Source: Lachnospiraceae bacterium
GTDB lineage: Bacteria; Bacillota; Clostridia; Lachnospirales; Lachnospiraceae
Assembly: GCA_900757195.1 (NCBI GenBank)
Contig: CAAEMZ010000049.1
Coordinates: forward strand, 1 to 40,616
Reading direction: 5' to 3'
Length of the DNA: 40,616 bases
Shown here: positions 1 through 8,408 of the stretch, piece after piece
How the letters are laid out: the number at the start of each line of letters is the position of its first letter
Numbering within the stretch: the stretch's first letter is position 1
Position numbers and translations under genes: made by a program
Notes under the pieces: model-generated
The model's input: the letters and a program-made list of their open reading frames with translations, nothing else
Databases searched by the model: none
What the model was told of the DNA's origin: nothing

Positions 1-847
1 CCTTCGACAGGGCTTCCAGCCATTCGATCGCCCGGTTGGAAAGACGTTCAGATTCCGCCGCCGCACCTTCCACGCCAAAAAGGGTGACATAGGTCGTTTT
101 ATGATTTTTCTCATCACTGTGGGTCTGTTTTCCGAGAACCTCCAGAGAGCTTGTCACATCGAGAATATCATCCTGAATCTGGAAGCTGATGCCCACATTT
201 TTTCCGATCTTTTCGATCATTTCCACAGCTTCGGCGCCGGCGCCGGCAAGAATGGCGCCGATCATCATCGCACATTCAATCAGTGCGCTGGTTTTCATCT
301 CATGGATAAAATCCAGCACCGGTTTTTCCAGCCCTTCGCCTTCTTTTTCCACATCGACGACCTGACCGCCGATCATACCGTAAATTCCCGGTTTTGCCGT
401 CAGCACCTGCAGCGCTCTGGCAACCCGCCGGAATTCGACATCATTTTCCGCCAGATCAAAGGCCCCTGCTGCGATTTCATAGGCATAGTTGAGCAGCGCA
501 TCCCCGGCCAGTATGGCCATGGCCTCGCCGAAAACCACATGGGATGTTTTCCGCCCTCTGCGGTATTCATCATTATCAAGTGCCGGCAGATCGTCATGAA
601 TCAGTGAGTAGGTATGTATCATTTCGATTGCCGCCATAAACGGATGAATCACTGCCTCATGGCTGCCGCCGAACAGCCGGTAGGTTTCCTGAATAAGCAA
701 AGGCCGCAGCCGCTTGCCCCCAGCCATCAGGCTGTAATTCATCGCCTGAAAAATCGTTTTCTGAAAGCCCTGCTCTTCCGGTGCAAAGACTGCCAGAATC
801 TTTTCAATATTTTCTGTCCGTTCCTTCAATTCCCGTTTAAAATCCAT
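1..847 (-). CDS. ispA: Farnesyl diphosphate synthase (short-chain polyprenyl synthase), 3' end cut by window edge
   Basis: Condenses isopentenyl diphosphate with allylic diphosphates to make C10/C15 precursors for undecaprenyl and quinone-type lipids in the cytoplasm. About 282 codons are visible and no stop is reached, so it is nearly the usual 290-300 residues. Visible motifs are GGKRLRP near residue 43, the first aspartate-rich motif HDDLPALDND near 84-93 and the second motif QDDILD near 220, so both Mg-diphosphate sites are intact. The ATG lies 4 nt after the xseB stop, which supports co-transcription as nusB-xseA-xseB-ispA, a common Firmicutes order. The family could also make geranylgeranyl diphosphate; chain length cannot be read with certainty. 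Confidence 0.93.
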   Translation of the reverse strand, partial: MDFKRELKERTENIEKILAVFAPEEQGFQKTIFQAMNYSLMAGGKRLRPLLIQETYRLFGGSHEAVIHPFMAAIEMIHTYSLIHDDLPALDNDEYRRGRKTSHVVFGEAMAILAGDALLNYAYEIAAGAFDLAENDVEFRRVARALQVLTAKPGIYGMIGGQVVDVEKEGEGLEKPVLDFIHEMKTSALIECAMMIGAILAGAGAEAVEMIEKIGKNVGISFQIQDDILDVTSSLEVLGKQTHSDEKNHKTTYVTLFGVEGAAAESERLSNRAIEWLEALSK

Positions 848-851
848 CTTT

Positions 852-1043
852 TTATTCCTCTTCGCTGATCTCGATCAGTTTCTTTTCCACTTTGTCCAGG
901 GAGTCATTGCAATATTTAATCAGTTTCATGCCCGCTGTGTATAACTTAAATGATTCCTCCAGACTGGTCTCTTTATTCTCCATCTGTGCAATTAAACTGT
1001 CCATTTCCTCAAAAGCTGCTTCCAGTGTCTTACCTCTTGCCAT
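852..1043 (-). CDS. xseB: Exodeoxyribonuclease VII small subunit
   Basis: A 63-residue protein that binds the large subunit XseA to form exonuclease VII, which degrades single-stranded DNA to oligonucleotides. The sequence has the family pattern: FEEMDSLIAQMENKETSLEE near residues 11-30, then a helix with LYTAGMKLIKYCNDSLDKVE. The length matches the family (60-80 residues). Its start overlaps the 3' end of xseA by 14 nt, which implies translational coupling of the two subunits, and ispA follows after 4 nt. Confidence 0.92.
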   Translation of the reverse strand: MARGKTLEAAFEEMDSLIAQMENKETSLEESFKLYTAGMKLIKYCNDSLDKVEKKLIEISEEE

Positions 1044-2253
1044 GTTCTCCCGCTCCTTTCAGGTGTACTTCCCGGACTTCTGCCTTCAGCCATCCGTCAG
1101 CCATCCGGACCTTCATTTTCTGTCCTTCCGATACCGATCCGGCCGAATGGATATCTTTTCCATCGTCATCGCTGAGGATCGCATATCCCCGTTCCAGTTG
1201 TCTCAATGGGGAAAGTCCCGATAATTTCTCACTGTAAAGGGCCAGACGGTGCCTTCCGTCTTTTACTTTATCCGTCACTAAAAGTGTCACCGTTTCTTCC
1301 GCATCCATCAGACGCTGTCTGTATTCTGAAATCCGTGCTGCCGGACTGACCTGTTTCAGCCGCAGCCGATACTGCTCCGCCATGCTCCGGTACCGTGAAA
1401 GCTGTGCATCCATCTTCATCTCCAGACGGCGCTGACCATCGGAAATCCGCCGGCAGATTTCTGTCCATTCCGGTACGGCAAGCTCTGCGGCTGCCGATGG
1501 TGTCGACGCCCTGAGATCCGCTGCAAAATCCGAAATCGTCACATCGGTTTCATGTCCCACAGCAGAAATAACCGGTGTTTTACACCGGTAAATCGCTTCA
1601 GCTACTTTTTTCTCATTAAAGGCCCATAAATCCTCAATCGAACCGCCGCCCCGGCCGATAATGATGATATCCACCGATTCCCGGTCCAGCCGTTCAATCC
1701 CCCGGACAATACTGTCCGCCGCCGCATCCCCCTGCACAATGGCCGGGTACAAAATGAGCTGTACGTAAGGATTTCTCCGGGCCGATATATGACACATATC
1801 CTGAATCGCCGCTCCCGTCGGCGCCGTAACGATGCCGATTCTTTCAGGAAACAGCGGTATGGATTTCTTCCGTTCCGGCGCAAAGTATCCCTTTGACTCC
1901 AGCTCTTTTTTCAGCGCCTCATACTGCTGATATAAAAGTCCCCGGCCTTCCATCACAATCTCCCGGGCATAGAGCTGATAGCGTCCGTCCCGTTCATAAA
2001 CACTGATATTTCCCAGAACAATGACCTGCTGCCCTTCCGTCAGACGGAACTTCAGACCGTTCCGGGAGCCGGCAAACATCACACAGGGAATGGCGCCTTC
2101 TCTGTCCTTCAGGGTAAAATAAATATGCCCTGACGAATGATATTTACAATTGGATACTTCTCCCCGCACATAAATCCGGCTCAAAAAATAATCTTCGGAA
2201 ATAAGACTTTTAATGTAACGGTTTACCTGGGATACTGAATAAATATTTTTCAC
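1030..2253 (-). CDS. xseA: Exodeoxyribonuclease VII large subunit
   Basis: Catalytic subunit of exonuclease VII, 407 residues, used in DNA repair and recombination. An N-terminal OB-fold (about residues 1-100, with YSVSQVNRYIKSLI and GEVSNCKYHSSGHIYFTLKD) is followed by the catalytic core with the family motifs GIVTAPTGAAIQD and IIIGRGGGSIEDLWAFNEK, then HETDVTISDFAADLRASTPSAAAE, and a long helical region. The start is GTG, chosen because an AAGGAG site lies just upstream and the product aligns with the usual family N-terminus. It sits 19 nt downstream of nusB and overlaps xseB. No damage is visible. Confidence 0.95.
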   Translation of the reverse strand: MKNIYSVSQVNRYIKSLISEDYFLSRIYVRGEVSNCKYHSSGHIYFTLKDREGAIPCVMFAGSRNGLKFRLTEGQQVIVLGNISVYERDGRYQLYAREIVMEGRGLLYQQYEALKKELESKGYFAPERKKSIPLFPERIGIVTAPTGAAIQDMCHISARRNPYVQLILYPAIVQGDAAADSIVRGIERLDRESVDIIIIGRGGGSIEDLWAFNEKKVAEAIYRCKTPVISAVGHETDVTISDFAADLRASTPSAAAELAVPEWTEICRRISDGQRRLEMKMDAQLSRYRSMAEQYRLRLKQVSPAARISEYRQRLMDAEETVTLLVTDKVKDGRHRLALYSEKLSGLSPLRQLERGYAILSDDDGKDIHSAGSVSEGQKMKVRMADGWLKAEVREVHLKGAGEHGKR

Positions 2254-2272
2254 CGGATACGCTCCTTAAAAT

Positions 2273-2668
2273 CTATGCCAGTCTGGCCAGAACCGCATTC
2301 ACGAAGGCCGGCGACTGATCGGTTCCGTAACGCTTCGCCAGTTCGACAGCTTCATTGATCGCCACGCTTACCGGCACGCTTTCATCATAAATCATCTCAT
2401 AAACTGCCAGACGGATGATCGTCAGGTCCACCCGTGTCATCCGGCCTGTCTTCCACTTATCTGCCACTGCATCGATCTTTTCATCCAGCGCCTGCAGTTT
2501 TTCCATCACCGCCTCTGCCTTGCTGCGGATATAATCTCTGTCTGTATCTTCAATCTGCCCCAAATATTCCAGATAAAAATTTTCCTGTTCTGCCATCTCC
2601 TCTGCATTATGAAATTCCCTGCGAAATAACAGCCGGAATATATGTTCTCTTAACTCTCGTCTGCCCAT
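2273..2668 (-). CDS. nusB: Transcription antitermination protein NusB
   Basis: All-helical RNA-binding protein, 131 residues, that binds boxA with NusE/S10 in antitermination of rRNA transcription. The sequence opens MGRRELREHIFRLLFRREF and ends with the conserved VSVAINEAVELAKRYGTDQS and FVNAVLARLA. The start at 2668 is chosen over an upstream ATG at 2698 because GGAGG stands at the right distance and family members begin at this M-(G/S)-R-R. It heads the nusB-xseA-xseB-ispA run; a hairpin terminator separates it from asp23 upstream. Confidence 0.94.
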   Translation of the reverse strand: MGRRELREHIFRLLFRREFHNAEEMAEQENFYLEYLGQIEDTDRDYIRSKAEAVMEKLQALDEKIDAVADKWKTGRMTRVDLTIIRLAVYEMIYDESVPVSVAINEAVELAKRYGTDQSPAFVNAVLARLA

Positions 2669-2703
2669 AGTTTCCTCCAATTTTCTAATCTTTATCACTG
2701 TAA

Positions 2704-2740
2704 AAGTGACGCAGAGCCTCTGAAAGACTCTACGTCACTT
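2704..2740 (-). terminator. Rho-independent terminator between asp23 and nusB
   Basis: AAGTGACG pairs with CGTCACTT, followed by an inner AGAG/CTCT segment across one mismatch. On the minus strand the stem runs into a short T-rich tract. It lies 44 nt after the asp23 stop, so it would end or attenuate transcription before nusB. The tract is weak, so partial read-through into nusB is plausible. Confidence 0.6.
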
Positions 2741-2783
2741 ATTTTTACATCCCGGATATCCTTTCAATTCTGAAAACTGAAAA

Positions 2784-3170
2784 TTATTCATCCTCAAGAT
2801 TTACACCGGCCACACGGATATTCACTTCCGCCACTTCCAGTCCGGTCATCGTTTCAATAGCGCTTTTCACCTTATCCTGAACAGTGCCTGTGACTTCCGG
2901 AATACTGTAACCATATTCCATATTGATCGCCAGTTCAACACCGACTTTGCCATCGGCAACTTCGATTTTAACGCCCCTGGAAAGATTTTTCATTCCAAGC
3001 TTTGCAACCAGTTCATTCGTGATATTTCCGTACATGGAAGCAACACCCTTCACTTCGGTTGCTGCCAGACCTGCAATGATCGCCACAACTTCATCCGCGA
3101 TCTGCACTTCACCAATCACCCGGTCATCATGTATTGAATAATTCATTGTATTTTCCTGTTCTTTTGCCAT
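2784..3170 (-). CDS. Asp23/Gls24 family envelope stress protein
   Basis: 128 residues with the full Asp23/Gls24 domain, about residues 15-125. Seen are GEVQIADEVVAIIAGLAATE, then GVASM, GVKIEVADGKVGVELAINM, YGYSIPEVTGTVQDKVK and LEVAEVNIRVAGV. The family includes B. subtilis YqhY, whose gene sits at the same place between the acetyl-CoA carboxylase/spoIIIA region and nusB, and is linked to envelope or fatty-acid homeostasis; the biochemical role is not settled. Start ATG has a GGAGG site upstream. It appears monocistronic, with its own promoter (3211-3239) and terminator (2704-2740). The accB/accC genes often found next to it are absent here. Confidence 0.88.
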   Translation of the reverse strand: MAKEQENTMNYSIHDDRVIGEVQIADEVVAIIAGLAATEVKGVASMYGNITNELVAKLGMKNLSRGVKIEVADGKVGVELAINMEYGYSIPEVTGTVQDKVKSAIETMTGLEVAEVNIRVAGVNLEDE

Positions 3171-3210
3171 GGGTTTCTACCTCCATTTTATTCAACGCTT
3201 CTTATTTAGT

Positions 3211-3239
3211 ATTATAACAAAATTATATGCTTTTGAAAA
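3211..3239 (-). promoter_or_regulatory. Candidate sigma-A promoter of asp23 (extended -10)
   Basis: On the minus strand TTTTCA, a 17-nt spacer and TATAAT preceded by TGT, giving an extended -10. It lies in the 77-nt gap between spoIIIAH and asp23. The weak -35 is compensated by the TGn. This would make asp23 independent of the sporulation operon upstream. Confidence 0.55.
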
Positions 3240-3247
3240 GAAATTTA

Positions 3248-3898
3248 TCAATTTAATGTTGTGATGACGACATTTTCTGTCCCTATATCCGTCTTACGGC
3301 AGATAATATCCTCAATCTGCGCCCGCTCTCCCTCCGTGAGACTTTCCCGGCACACAACCACATCACAGGAGTCCTTCGTCAGGCTGACGACAGAATTTTC
3401 AAAGCCCTTGGCGGTCAGAAGATTCTCAGCGGCCACCTCCATTTCTGAACGGTTGGTCATATCCACGAGATCCTCCATGGCGGACTGTTTTAGCGTCTCC
3501 GTCACATTCTCATTATTAATGACTTCAATCAGCGCCTCTTTGTTTTTGGACCGCATCTGTTCCCGGTTAAGTTTGGCCTGAGCGCTGAAATTCTGAGCCG
3601 CCGCCGTGCTTGTCAGTACCGCCTCGCCCACATCTTCGGGACTCTGGGTCTCACCGCTCTCCAGATCCTCCATGTCCTCTTCATCCGCAACTTCAATTTC
3701 CTGAACTTCATTTTCATTCAGATCCAGAAGCACCTCATCCGCCGCTGTCATCCCTTCCTCTGAAAGTGTTCCGGACACCGGAGAAGAATCTTCGGCATTC
3801 ATTCCGCCGGATTTAAAATTCAGATATCCGGCAGCAACAATCATCACTGCCAGGGCTGCAATAATCACCTGATTTTTTCGGACATTCTTTTTCTTCAA
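3248..3898 (-). CDS. spoIIIAH: Stage III sporulation protein AH
   Basis: Mother-cell membrane protein, 216 residues, that pairs with forespore SpoIIQ to build the channel between the two cells. A basic N-terminus (MKKKNVRKNQ) precedes one membrane helix at about residues 11-27, then an acidic linker and the YscJ/FliF-like ring domain (about 105-216) ending AENLLTAKGFENSVVSL and GTENVVITTLN. The start is TTG at 3898, decided by an AGGAGG site 7 nt upstream. Last gene of spoIIIAA-AH, 12 nt after spoIIIAG. Confidence 0.93.
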   Translation of the reverse strand: MKKKNVRKNQVIIAALAVMIVAAGYLNFKSGGMNAEDSSPVSGTLSEEGMTAADEVLLDLNENEVQEIEVADEEDMEDLESGETQSPEDVGEAVLTSTAAAQNFSAQAKLNREQMRSKNKEALIEVINNENVTETLKQSAMEDLVDMTNRSEMEVAAENLLTAKGFENSVVSLTKDSCDVVVCRESLTEGERAQIEDIICRKTDIGTENVVITTLN

Positions 3899-3910
3899 AC
3901 AGGACCCTCC

Positions 3911-4492
3911 TTACTCGCCTTTCATTTTTACTACTTTAATTTTATGTATGGGAATATCAAATAGAACCTGAACTGCCTGAGTAATTTCGTTGGCAATGGT
4001 TTCATTGTCTCCGCCTTCGGCGGCCACCACCACGCCTTCGATTTCCGGCTCGATCTCTTTAATCACCCACGGTACATCATTTCCGCTGCCATCCTTTGTA
4101 TACACAGAAACTTCACTCCGGCTGCTTTCCGCACTCTGCCGGCTGCCTCCCTGGGCATCGCTTTCTGTTATATTTCCCGTGCTGGTCGTCAGATCCTTTT
4201 CCACCACATATTCCTTTGAGGCCCCCGCCCGGATCATTACCCGGATTTTTCCAACCCCGTCCATTTCTTCCAGCAGCGTTTTCAGCCGCTGCTCCTGATT
4301 TTCAATATAGAGGTTCAGCCCGTCCTCGCCGGAGAGGACCTCCGGACTGTCGGAAGCGGTAAAATCCCTGCCCTGAAGCGGGACTCCGGATGTTTTTTCT
4401 CCGCCGGAGGGCCAGACAACGACCAGACAGAGAATTCCGGCCAGAATAACGATCATCGCACTCTCTTTATTCCATTTTACCCATTTTTTCAT
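3911..4492 (-). CDS. spoIIIAG: Stage III sporulation protein AG
   Basis: 193 residues, a single-pass membrane protein whose extracellular part forms the large ring of the SpoIIIA-SpoIIQ complex. A membrane helix lies at about residues 13-29 (MIVILAGILCLVVVW). The ring-building domain follows, with LKTLLEEMDGVGKIRVMIRA, a serine/glycine-rich insert with GNITESDAQGGSRQSAESS that fits the beta-triangle region, then EIEGVVVAAEGGDNETIANE. ATG at 4492 overlaps the spoIIIAF stop as ATGA, with GGAGAT before it; an upstream in-frame ATG at 4558 lies inside spoIIIAF and is less likely. Confidence 0.93.
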   Translation of the reverse strand: MKKWVKWNKESAMIVILAGILCLVVVWPSGGEKTSGVPLQGRDFTASDSPEVLSGEDGLNLYIENQEQRLKTLLEEMDGVGKIRVMIRAGASKEYVVEKDLTTSTGNITESDAQGGSRQSAESSRSEVSVYTKDGSGNDVPWVIKEIEPEIEGVVVAAEGGDNETIANEITQAVQVLFDIPIHKIKVVKMKGE

Positions 4493-5130
4493 GTCAATAT
4501 CTCCAGTTCTATCTGTTCCCTGTCCACACCAAACTGCAGAGATAAGGTCTTCAGCCACTGCTCTGACTTCGCTGCCGGCACAGATGATTTTCTCTCACCC
4601 GCCTTTTCACCCGCACCGATGCGCACCTCCGGTATAGCCACAGCTTCCACATCCGTCCCTTCGCTGCCGGCATCCGTCCCTTTACCGGATGCAGATACCG
4701 CCCTGTCCTTCGGAAGAATTCCGATCCGCAGTCCTTCGATCTCCCCATAGTGTTCATCTGAGCTGTTTTCATTCATATCCACCTCACAGTACCGGACCAT
4801 CATGGATTCGGCCTCAAAATAAGCGGCCACTTCCTTCGATATGATCTGTTTATATCCTTCGTCAAACCCTTCGTCTGCCCCGAACACGGCGGTTCCCGTC
4901 CGGGCGTCTTCCGCCGAAATACGAAAATTTTCTTTCATAAAATTTTCATAAAACGCTTCGTCCATTCCCGACAGACGGGTCAGCGGCCTGAGAATCACCA
5001 TAATCAGAAGCAGTCCCATCGTCAGACGGATATATTTTTTATATTTTTCATCCGGAATCAACTGCCCGGCCATCGCAGTCATCAGCAGAAAAATAACAAT
5101 ATTCTGAATCCACTCACGAAAAATTCCCAT
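4489..5130 (-). CDS. spoIIIAF: Stage III sporulation protein AF
   Basis: 213 residues with two membrane helices near the N-terminus (about 8-24 and 34-50), then the motif RLSGMDEAFYENFM and a soluble domain with a C-terminal LSLQFGVDREQIELEILT that matches the family end. It is a component of the mother-cell SpoIIIA complex in the outer forespore membrane. Start ATG has GGAGG at a good distance. It overlaps spoIIIAG by 4 nt and begins 3 nt after spoIIIAE. The residue 130-185 stretch is low-complexity and variable. Confidence 0.92.
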   Translation of the reverse strand: MGIFREWIQNIVIFLLMTAMAGQLIPDEKYKKYIRLTMGLLLIMVILRPLTRLSGMDEAFYENFMKENFRISAEDARTGTAVFGADEGFDEGYKQIISKEVAAYFEAESMMVRYCEVDMNENSSDEHYGEIEGLRIGILPKDRAVSASGKGTDAGSEGTDVEAVAIPEVRIGAGEKAGERKSSVPAAKSEQWLKTLSLQFGVDREQIELEILT

Positions 5131-5133
5131 TTT

Positions 5134-6273
5134 CTATCCTCCGAAAACCGAACCGGATGCCGCCGTCATCATTGCCATAGACAAAAAGAAAAGAACAAAG
5201 ACCGTTCCCTGTACCTTCAGCAGCATCATAACGCCGTCAGACACGCAATGCAGACATTCCAGCATCCTTTTGTCCGCTACCGGCTGGACAATGGCCTGGG
5301 CCGCCTGATACATGAGCACGATCATCCCAAGCTTCACCGCCGGAATGATAAATAAAAAGACCAGAAAAAGCATCCCGGCCGTGCCAATCCCGTTTTTAAT
5401 CAGCACCGCCGAACCGATAACAGTCTGTACCGCCGAACCCATAGCGTCCCCAACTCCGGGAATCGCCGATGTCACCCGCATGGCCCAGCCATTCTTCAGC
5501 GAGTCAAAGGCGGGAAGGATCAGTCCCTGAATCAAATGCATTCCGAAGACCAGTCCAAGGATCGTTTTTAAAGACCATCCGGCCACCGTTTTTATCAGCT
5601 CCGCACATTTGGACAGGGTATCCTCTTTTGCCAGTTGATTGACCAGTGAAAGGATTACATACATATGGATCAGGCCGAGAATGACTTTTGAAATAAGCCA
5701 TTCTGCCGCTGTCAATCCGGCTGCCATGGCCTGCTGGTATACAATGCCTGTCTGAATGTTTCCCGTCAGCGTCACGGACAGACAGAACACCGGAACCAGA
5801 GCCGACATAAACTTCAGCATATTTCCCATAAGCGTCTCCGCCATCCGGGCCGCTGTCATAAATGATGTCAGCAGCAGTGTAAACAACACCATATAGGTCA
5901 GATAATATCCGGTTTCCGCAATGAACGTCCTGGAAAAAGCCATGGAAAAATTTGTAAACACGGCGCTGATACATATAATCCCCACCATCTGAATGAGCAT
6001 CCGGCGGCTGCTCCGTACCTCATAGACCATCCGGCTCAGGATTTCATCCTTTATACTGTCAAAAATTCCCCGGAAATCCCCGTCCACCAGCCGGCTGACA
6101 AGCTGAGAAAATGAGAATTCCATCTTTTCCGGCAATATCTCTTCCATGACATTTTCAATCTGGCTGTAATCCGGTTCATCTGCTTTATCCACAGCCCATG
6201 CGGCGCTTCCGCCGAATATCCACAGGCCGATGGCCGCCGATACCATCCACAAAACAATTTTCCGTCCCATCAT
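5134..6273 (-). CDS. spoIIIAE: Stage III sporulation protein AE
   Basis: 379 residues, the large polytopic membrane component of the SpoIIIA complex. A cleavable signal peptide is likely (residues 1-27, ending SAAWA), followed by an extracytoplasmic stretch with LVSRLVDGDFRGIFDSI and about eight hydrophobic segments from residue 95 on. The GWAMRVTSAIPGVGDAMGSA segment is typical of the family. ATGATG at the start overlaps the spoIIIAD stop, and either ATG could be used. The protein is thought to form the inner-membrane pore or scaffold of the feeding tube. Confidence 0.94.
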   Translation of the reverse strand: MMGRKIVLWMVSAAIGLWIFGGSAAWAVDKADEPDYSQIENVMEEILPEKMEFSFSQLVSRLVDGDFRGIFDSIKDEILSRMVYEVRSSRRMLIQMVGIICISAVFTNFSMAFSRTFIAETGYYLTYMVLFTLLLTSFMTAARMAETLMGNMLKFMSALVPVFCLSVTLTGNIQTGIVYQQAMAAGLTAAEWLISKVILGLIHMYVILSLVNQLAKEDTLSKCAELIKTVAGWSLKTILGLVFGMHLIQGLILPAFDSLKNGWAMRVTSAIPGVGDAMGSAVQTVIGSAVLIKNGIGTAGMLFLVFLFIIPAVKLGMIVLMYQAAQAIVQPVADKRMLECLHCVSDGVMMLLKVQGTVFVLFFLSMAMMTAASGSVFGG

Positions 6274-6653
6274 CCGCCCATAAATTCCTGAATCGTCGTC
6301 AGCAGCGTCGTCAGGATTGGAAGGCTCATCACGAGAATACTCAGCTTTCCGAACATTTCTATCTGGGATGCAATGCCGCCGTATCCGGCATCCTTACAGA
6401 GATTCGCTGAAAATTCACTGATATAGGCAATGCCGACAACCTTCAGAATGATTCCGATATATGCGCCGTTTACCGTCAGATACTGACGAATGGTATCGAT
6501 CCCCGAAAATATTACGTCCAGCTTCGCCACCGAAAAGCCGAAAATAACGATACATGCCGCAATTCCTGTCAGCAGCGCATACTCCGAATGGATACTTTTC
6601 AGTTTTAATGCCAGAAATACGGCCATAAGCCCGATACAGGCAACTTTTATCAT
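6270..6653 (-). CDS. spoIIIAD: Stage III sporulation protein AD
   Basis: 127 residues, a small integral membrane protein related to SpoIIIAC, with three or four hydrophobic segments (about 1-18, 28-44, 65-85, 104-122). Conserved residues include SEYALLTGIAACIVI and the SEFSANLCKDAGYGGIASQI segment that marks this family. The ATG at 6653 has GGGAGG in front of it; an earlier in-frame ATG at 6671 overlaps spoIIIAC and has a poorer site. It overlaps spoIIIAE by 4 nt. Confidence 0.93.
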   Translation of the reverse strand: MIKVACIGLMAVFLALKLKSIHSEYALLTGIAACIVIFGFSVAKLDVIFSGIDTIRQYLTVNGAYIGIILKVVGIAYISEFSANLCKDAGYGGIASQIEMFGKLSILVMSLPILTTLLTTIQEFMGG

Positions 6654-6667
6654 CCGAATTCCTCCCA

Positions 6668-6862
6668 TCAAAGCGCAAACATCTGCTCGACCGTCTGAAA
6701 CAGTTCATAAATATAGGGTACAATCCAAAGCAAAACAAGGATCAGTCCGGCCAGACTTACAAGAAAGGCCTGTTCATCCCTCCCCGAATGTTTTAAAACC
6801 TGGGTCAGAATGGATATCAGGATGCCTACGGCCGCAATTTTATAGATAATATGAATGGACAT
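6668..6862 (-). CDS. spoIIIAC: Stage III sporulation protein AC
   Basis: 64 residues with two membrane helices (about 3-21 and 33-51) separated by LKHSGRDEQAFLV, the family hallmark. It is a minimal SpoIIIAC/AD-type membrane subunit of the forespore channel complex. The length equals that of its homologues. It lies between spoIIIAB (32-nt gap) and spoIIIAD. Confidence 0.92.
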   Translation of the reverse strand: MSIHIIYKIAAVGILISILTQVLKHSGRDEQAFLVSLAGLILVLLWIVPYIYELFQTVEQMFAL

Positions 6863-6894
6863 CGGCGCCCCCTCTCTGAAAATTTTTCCGGATT

Positions 6895-7413
6895 TTAAAA
6901 CAACAGGATGACAATGAAGCCGCCGATGGTCAGCGACAGAATATGATACAGCTTTTCCTTTTCGGGCCGTTCCGCCTCCAGCCGGTGAATCCGTTCCCTT
7001 ATTTCCCGGATACAGTCGTCCACAGCCCCGGCCTGCAGCTTTAAATCCTGAATACCGATGAAACTCCCGAGTCCTTCGATCAGAGTTCTGTCTTCCGGTT
7101 CAAAAACAAAGGCCATTTCTCCGACGGTTTTCTTCCAGAGCATTTCTCCGTCCGGACCTTCCCGGTGGCTGAAATTCTCATTAAGCCTCCGGTAAAAATC
7201 CGAAACCGGCTTCCGGGTCTGCTCACAGATCCGTGAAAACACCAGATTCAGCGGAAAACGGTAGGTTCCCGTCAGGCTTTTAAAAAGAATCAACCCCTGG
7301 ATCATCTCCCGGAGCAGTCCGATCCGCCGCCGAAGCTTCGCCCCCTGCTGCCATCCAAGATAACCGCAGCCGCCGAGAACCAAAAAACTTCCCATCCATT
7401 TTAGCCACCACAT
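6895..7413 (-). CDS. spoIIIAB: Stage III sporulation protein AB
   Basis: 172 residues with a hydrophobic segment at each end (about 5-22 and 155-172) and a cytoplasmic helical domain between them containing RRRIGLLREMIQGLILFKSL. This layout resembles GspF-like proteins of type II secretion, fitting the view that SpoIIIA is a specialised secretion machine with SpoIIIAA as its ATPase. The start at 7413 is favoured by GGAGTGG upstream and lies 1 nt past the spoIIIAA stop; a second possible ATG at 7428 would add five residues. Confidence 0.9.
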   Translation of the reverse strand: MWWLKWMGSFLVLGGCGYLGWQQGAKLRRRIGLLREMIQGLILFKSLTGTYRFPLNLVFSRICEQTRKPVSDFYRRLNENFSHREGPDGEMLWKKTVGEMAFVFEPEDRTLIEGLGSFIGIQDLKLQAGAVDDCIREIRERIHRLEAERPEKEKLYHILSLTIGGFIVILLF

Positions 7414-7414
7414 A

Positions 7415-8338
7415 CTAATCCACTCCATAGAGAATCTGTCCGCTGCCGTCCAAAATCCGGCAAATCTGTCCGGTCTGCTGTCCGCTGCCGAGAAAAATGA
7501 AGCGTTCAAAAAGATTTCCGGCAGCGTCCAGACGGCGTGTCACATCCTGCATCGTTCTTCCATGCATGGTCGTCAGCACCCTGCATCCGCTGTGAACGGC
7601 ATAATCCACCGCCCGGATGTCCGCCGCACCGCCCAGCTCATCGAATGCGACCACCTGCGGTCCCATCGACCGAACCATCATCTGGATTCCCTCCGCTTTC
7701 GGGCATCCGTCCAGAATATCTGTCCGCATCCCCAGATCATTCTGGGGCATTCCCATATAACTGGCTCCCACTTCGGAACGCTCATCGATCAGGCTGACAG
7801 ACATCCCCGGATAATCTCCAAATCCATCGGAAAACAGCCGGATAAAATCTCTCAGCAATGTTGTTTTCCCGCCGCCGGGCGGCGACACGATCAGTGTATG
7901 GCATGGCAGCCCGTATTCCCACAGCCACGGAAATACCGTTTCGCCACAGCCTTTGATCTGATGGGATACACGTATATTCAGCGAAGATACATGGGTCATA
8001 CTCTGTATCTGCCCTCCGTGATGCACCACCCGTCCGGCGACACCGATCCGGTGTCCGCCCTGAACAGTGATAAATCCCTGACGCATTTCATCCTCATAGG
8101 CATACAGGGAATACTGACATATGTAAGCCATACTTTCCTCCACATCGCCCTGCTCCGTCCGGAAAGCGTATCTTTTATCGGTACAGCACCTTCCTTCCGC
8201 ATCAACCATCCGGTCTTCGCCCCGATATCTTACAATCAACGGCTGGTCACTGCGCAGACGTATTTCCTGAATCTCACCCATATTTTCCAGCATACGGTCA
8301 TAGACCCGTCCCACTCTTTCCGATAAAATATTTTTCAA
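7415..8338 (-). CDS. spoIIIAA: Stage III sporulation protein AA (ATPase)
   Basis: 307 residues, the cytoplasmic AAA/secretion-type ATPase of the SpoIIIA complex. The Walker A motif PPGGGKTT is at residues 153-160, followed by SLIDERSE and a Walker B VVAFDELGG near 230-236, then TTMHGRTMQDV. The start is taken as TTG at 8338 (KNILSERVGR follows), because GGTGGTGG lies just upstream and the length then matches the family; no in-frame ATG fits. It is the first gene of the operon, and a sigma-E-like promoter lies directly upstream. Confidence 0.93.
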   Translation of the reverse strand: MKNILSERVGRVYDRMLENMGEIQEIRLRSDQPLIVRYRGEDRMVDAEGRCCTDKRYAFRTEQGDVEESMAYICQYSLYAYEDEMRQGFITVQGGHRIGVAGRVVHHGGQIQSMTHVSSLNIRVSHQIKGCGETVFPWLWEYGLPCHTLIVSPPGGGKTTLLRDFIRLFSDGFGDYPGMSVSLIDERSEVGASYMGMPQNDLGMRTDILDGCPKAEGIQMMVRSMGPQVVAFDELGGAADIRAVDYAVHSGCRVLTTMHGRTMQDVTRRLDAAGNLFERFIFLGSGQQTGQICRILDGSGQILYGVD

Positions 8339-8357
8339 AAGACCACCACCTGAAACT

Positions 8358-8385
8358 AATATATGTACAGGCCGGCAAAACATTC
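8358..8385 (-). promoter_or_regulatory. Candidate sigma-E promoter of spoIIIA operon
   Basis: On the minus strand GAATGTT, a 13-nt gap and CATATATT, one mismatch each from the sigma-E consensus boxes (GAATATT-like and CATACAAT-like). Position fits mother-cell expression of spoIIIA. The leader would be only about 13 nt, just enough for the ribosome site, so the call is tentative. Confidence 0.4.
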
Positions 8386-8408
8386 ATACTTATCTTTCCC
8401 AATTCCCA

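Noticed and set aside
7562..8326. Open frame of 254 codons on the plus strand opposite spoIIIAA
   Set aside because: spoIIIAA motifs are unambiguous; the opposite frame is a shadow.
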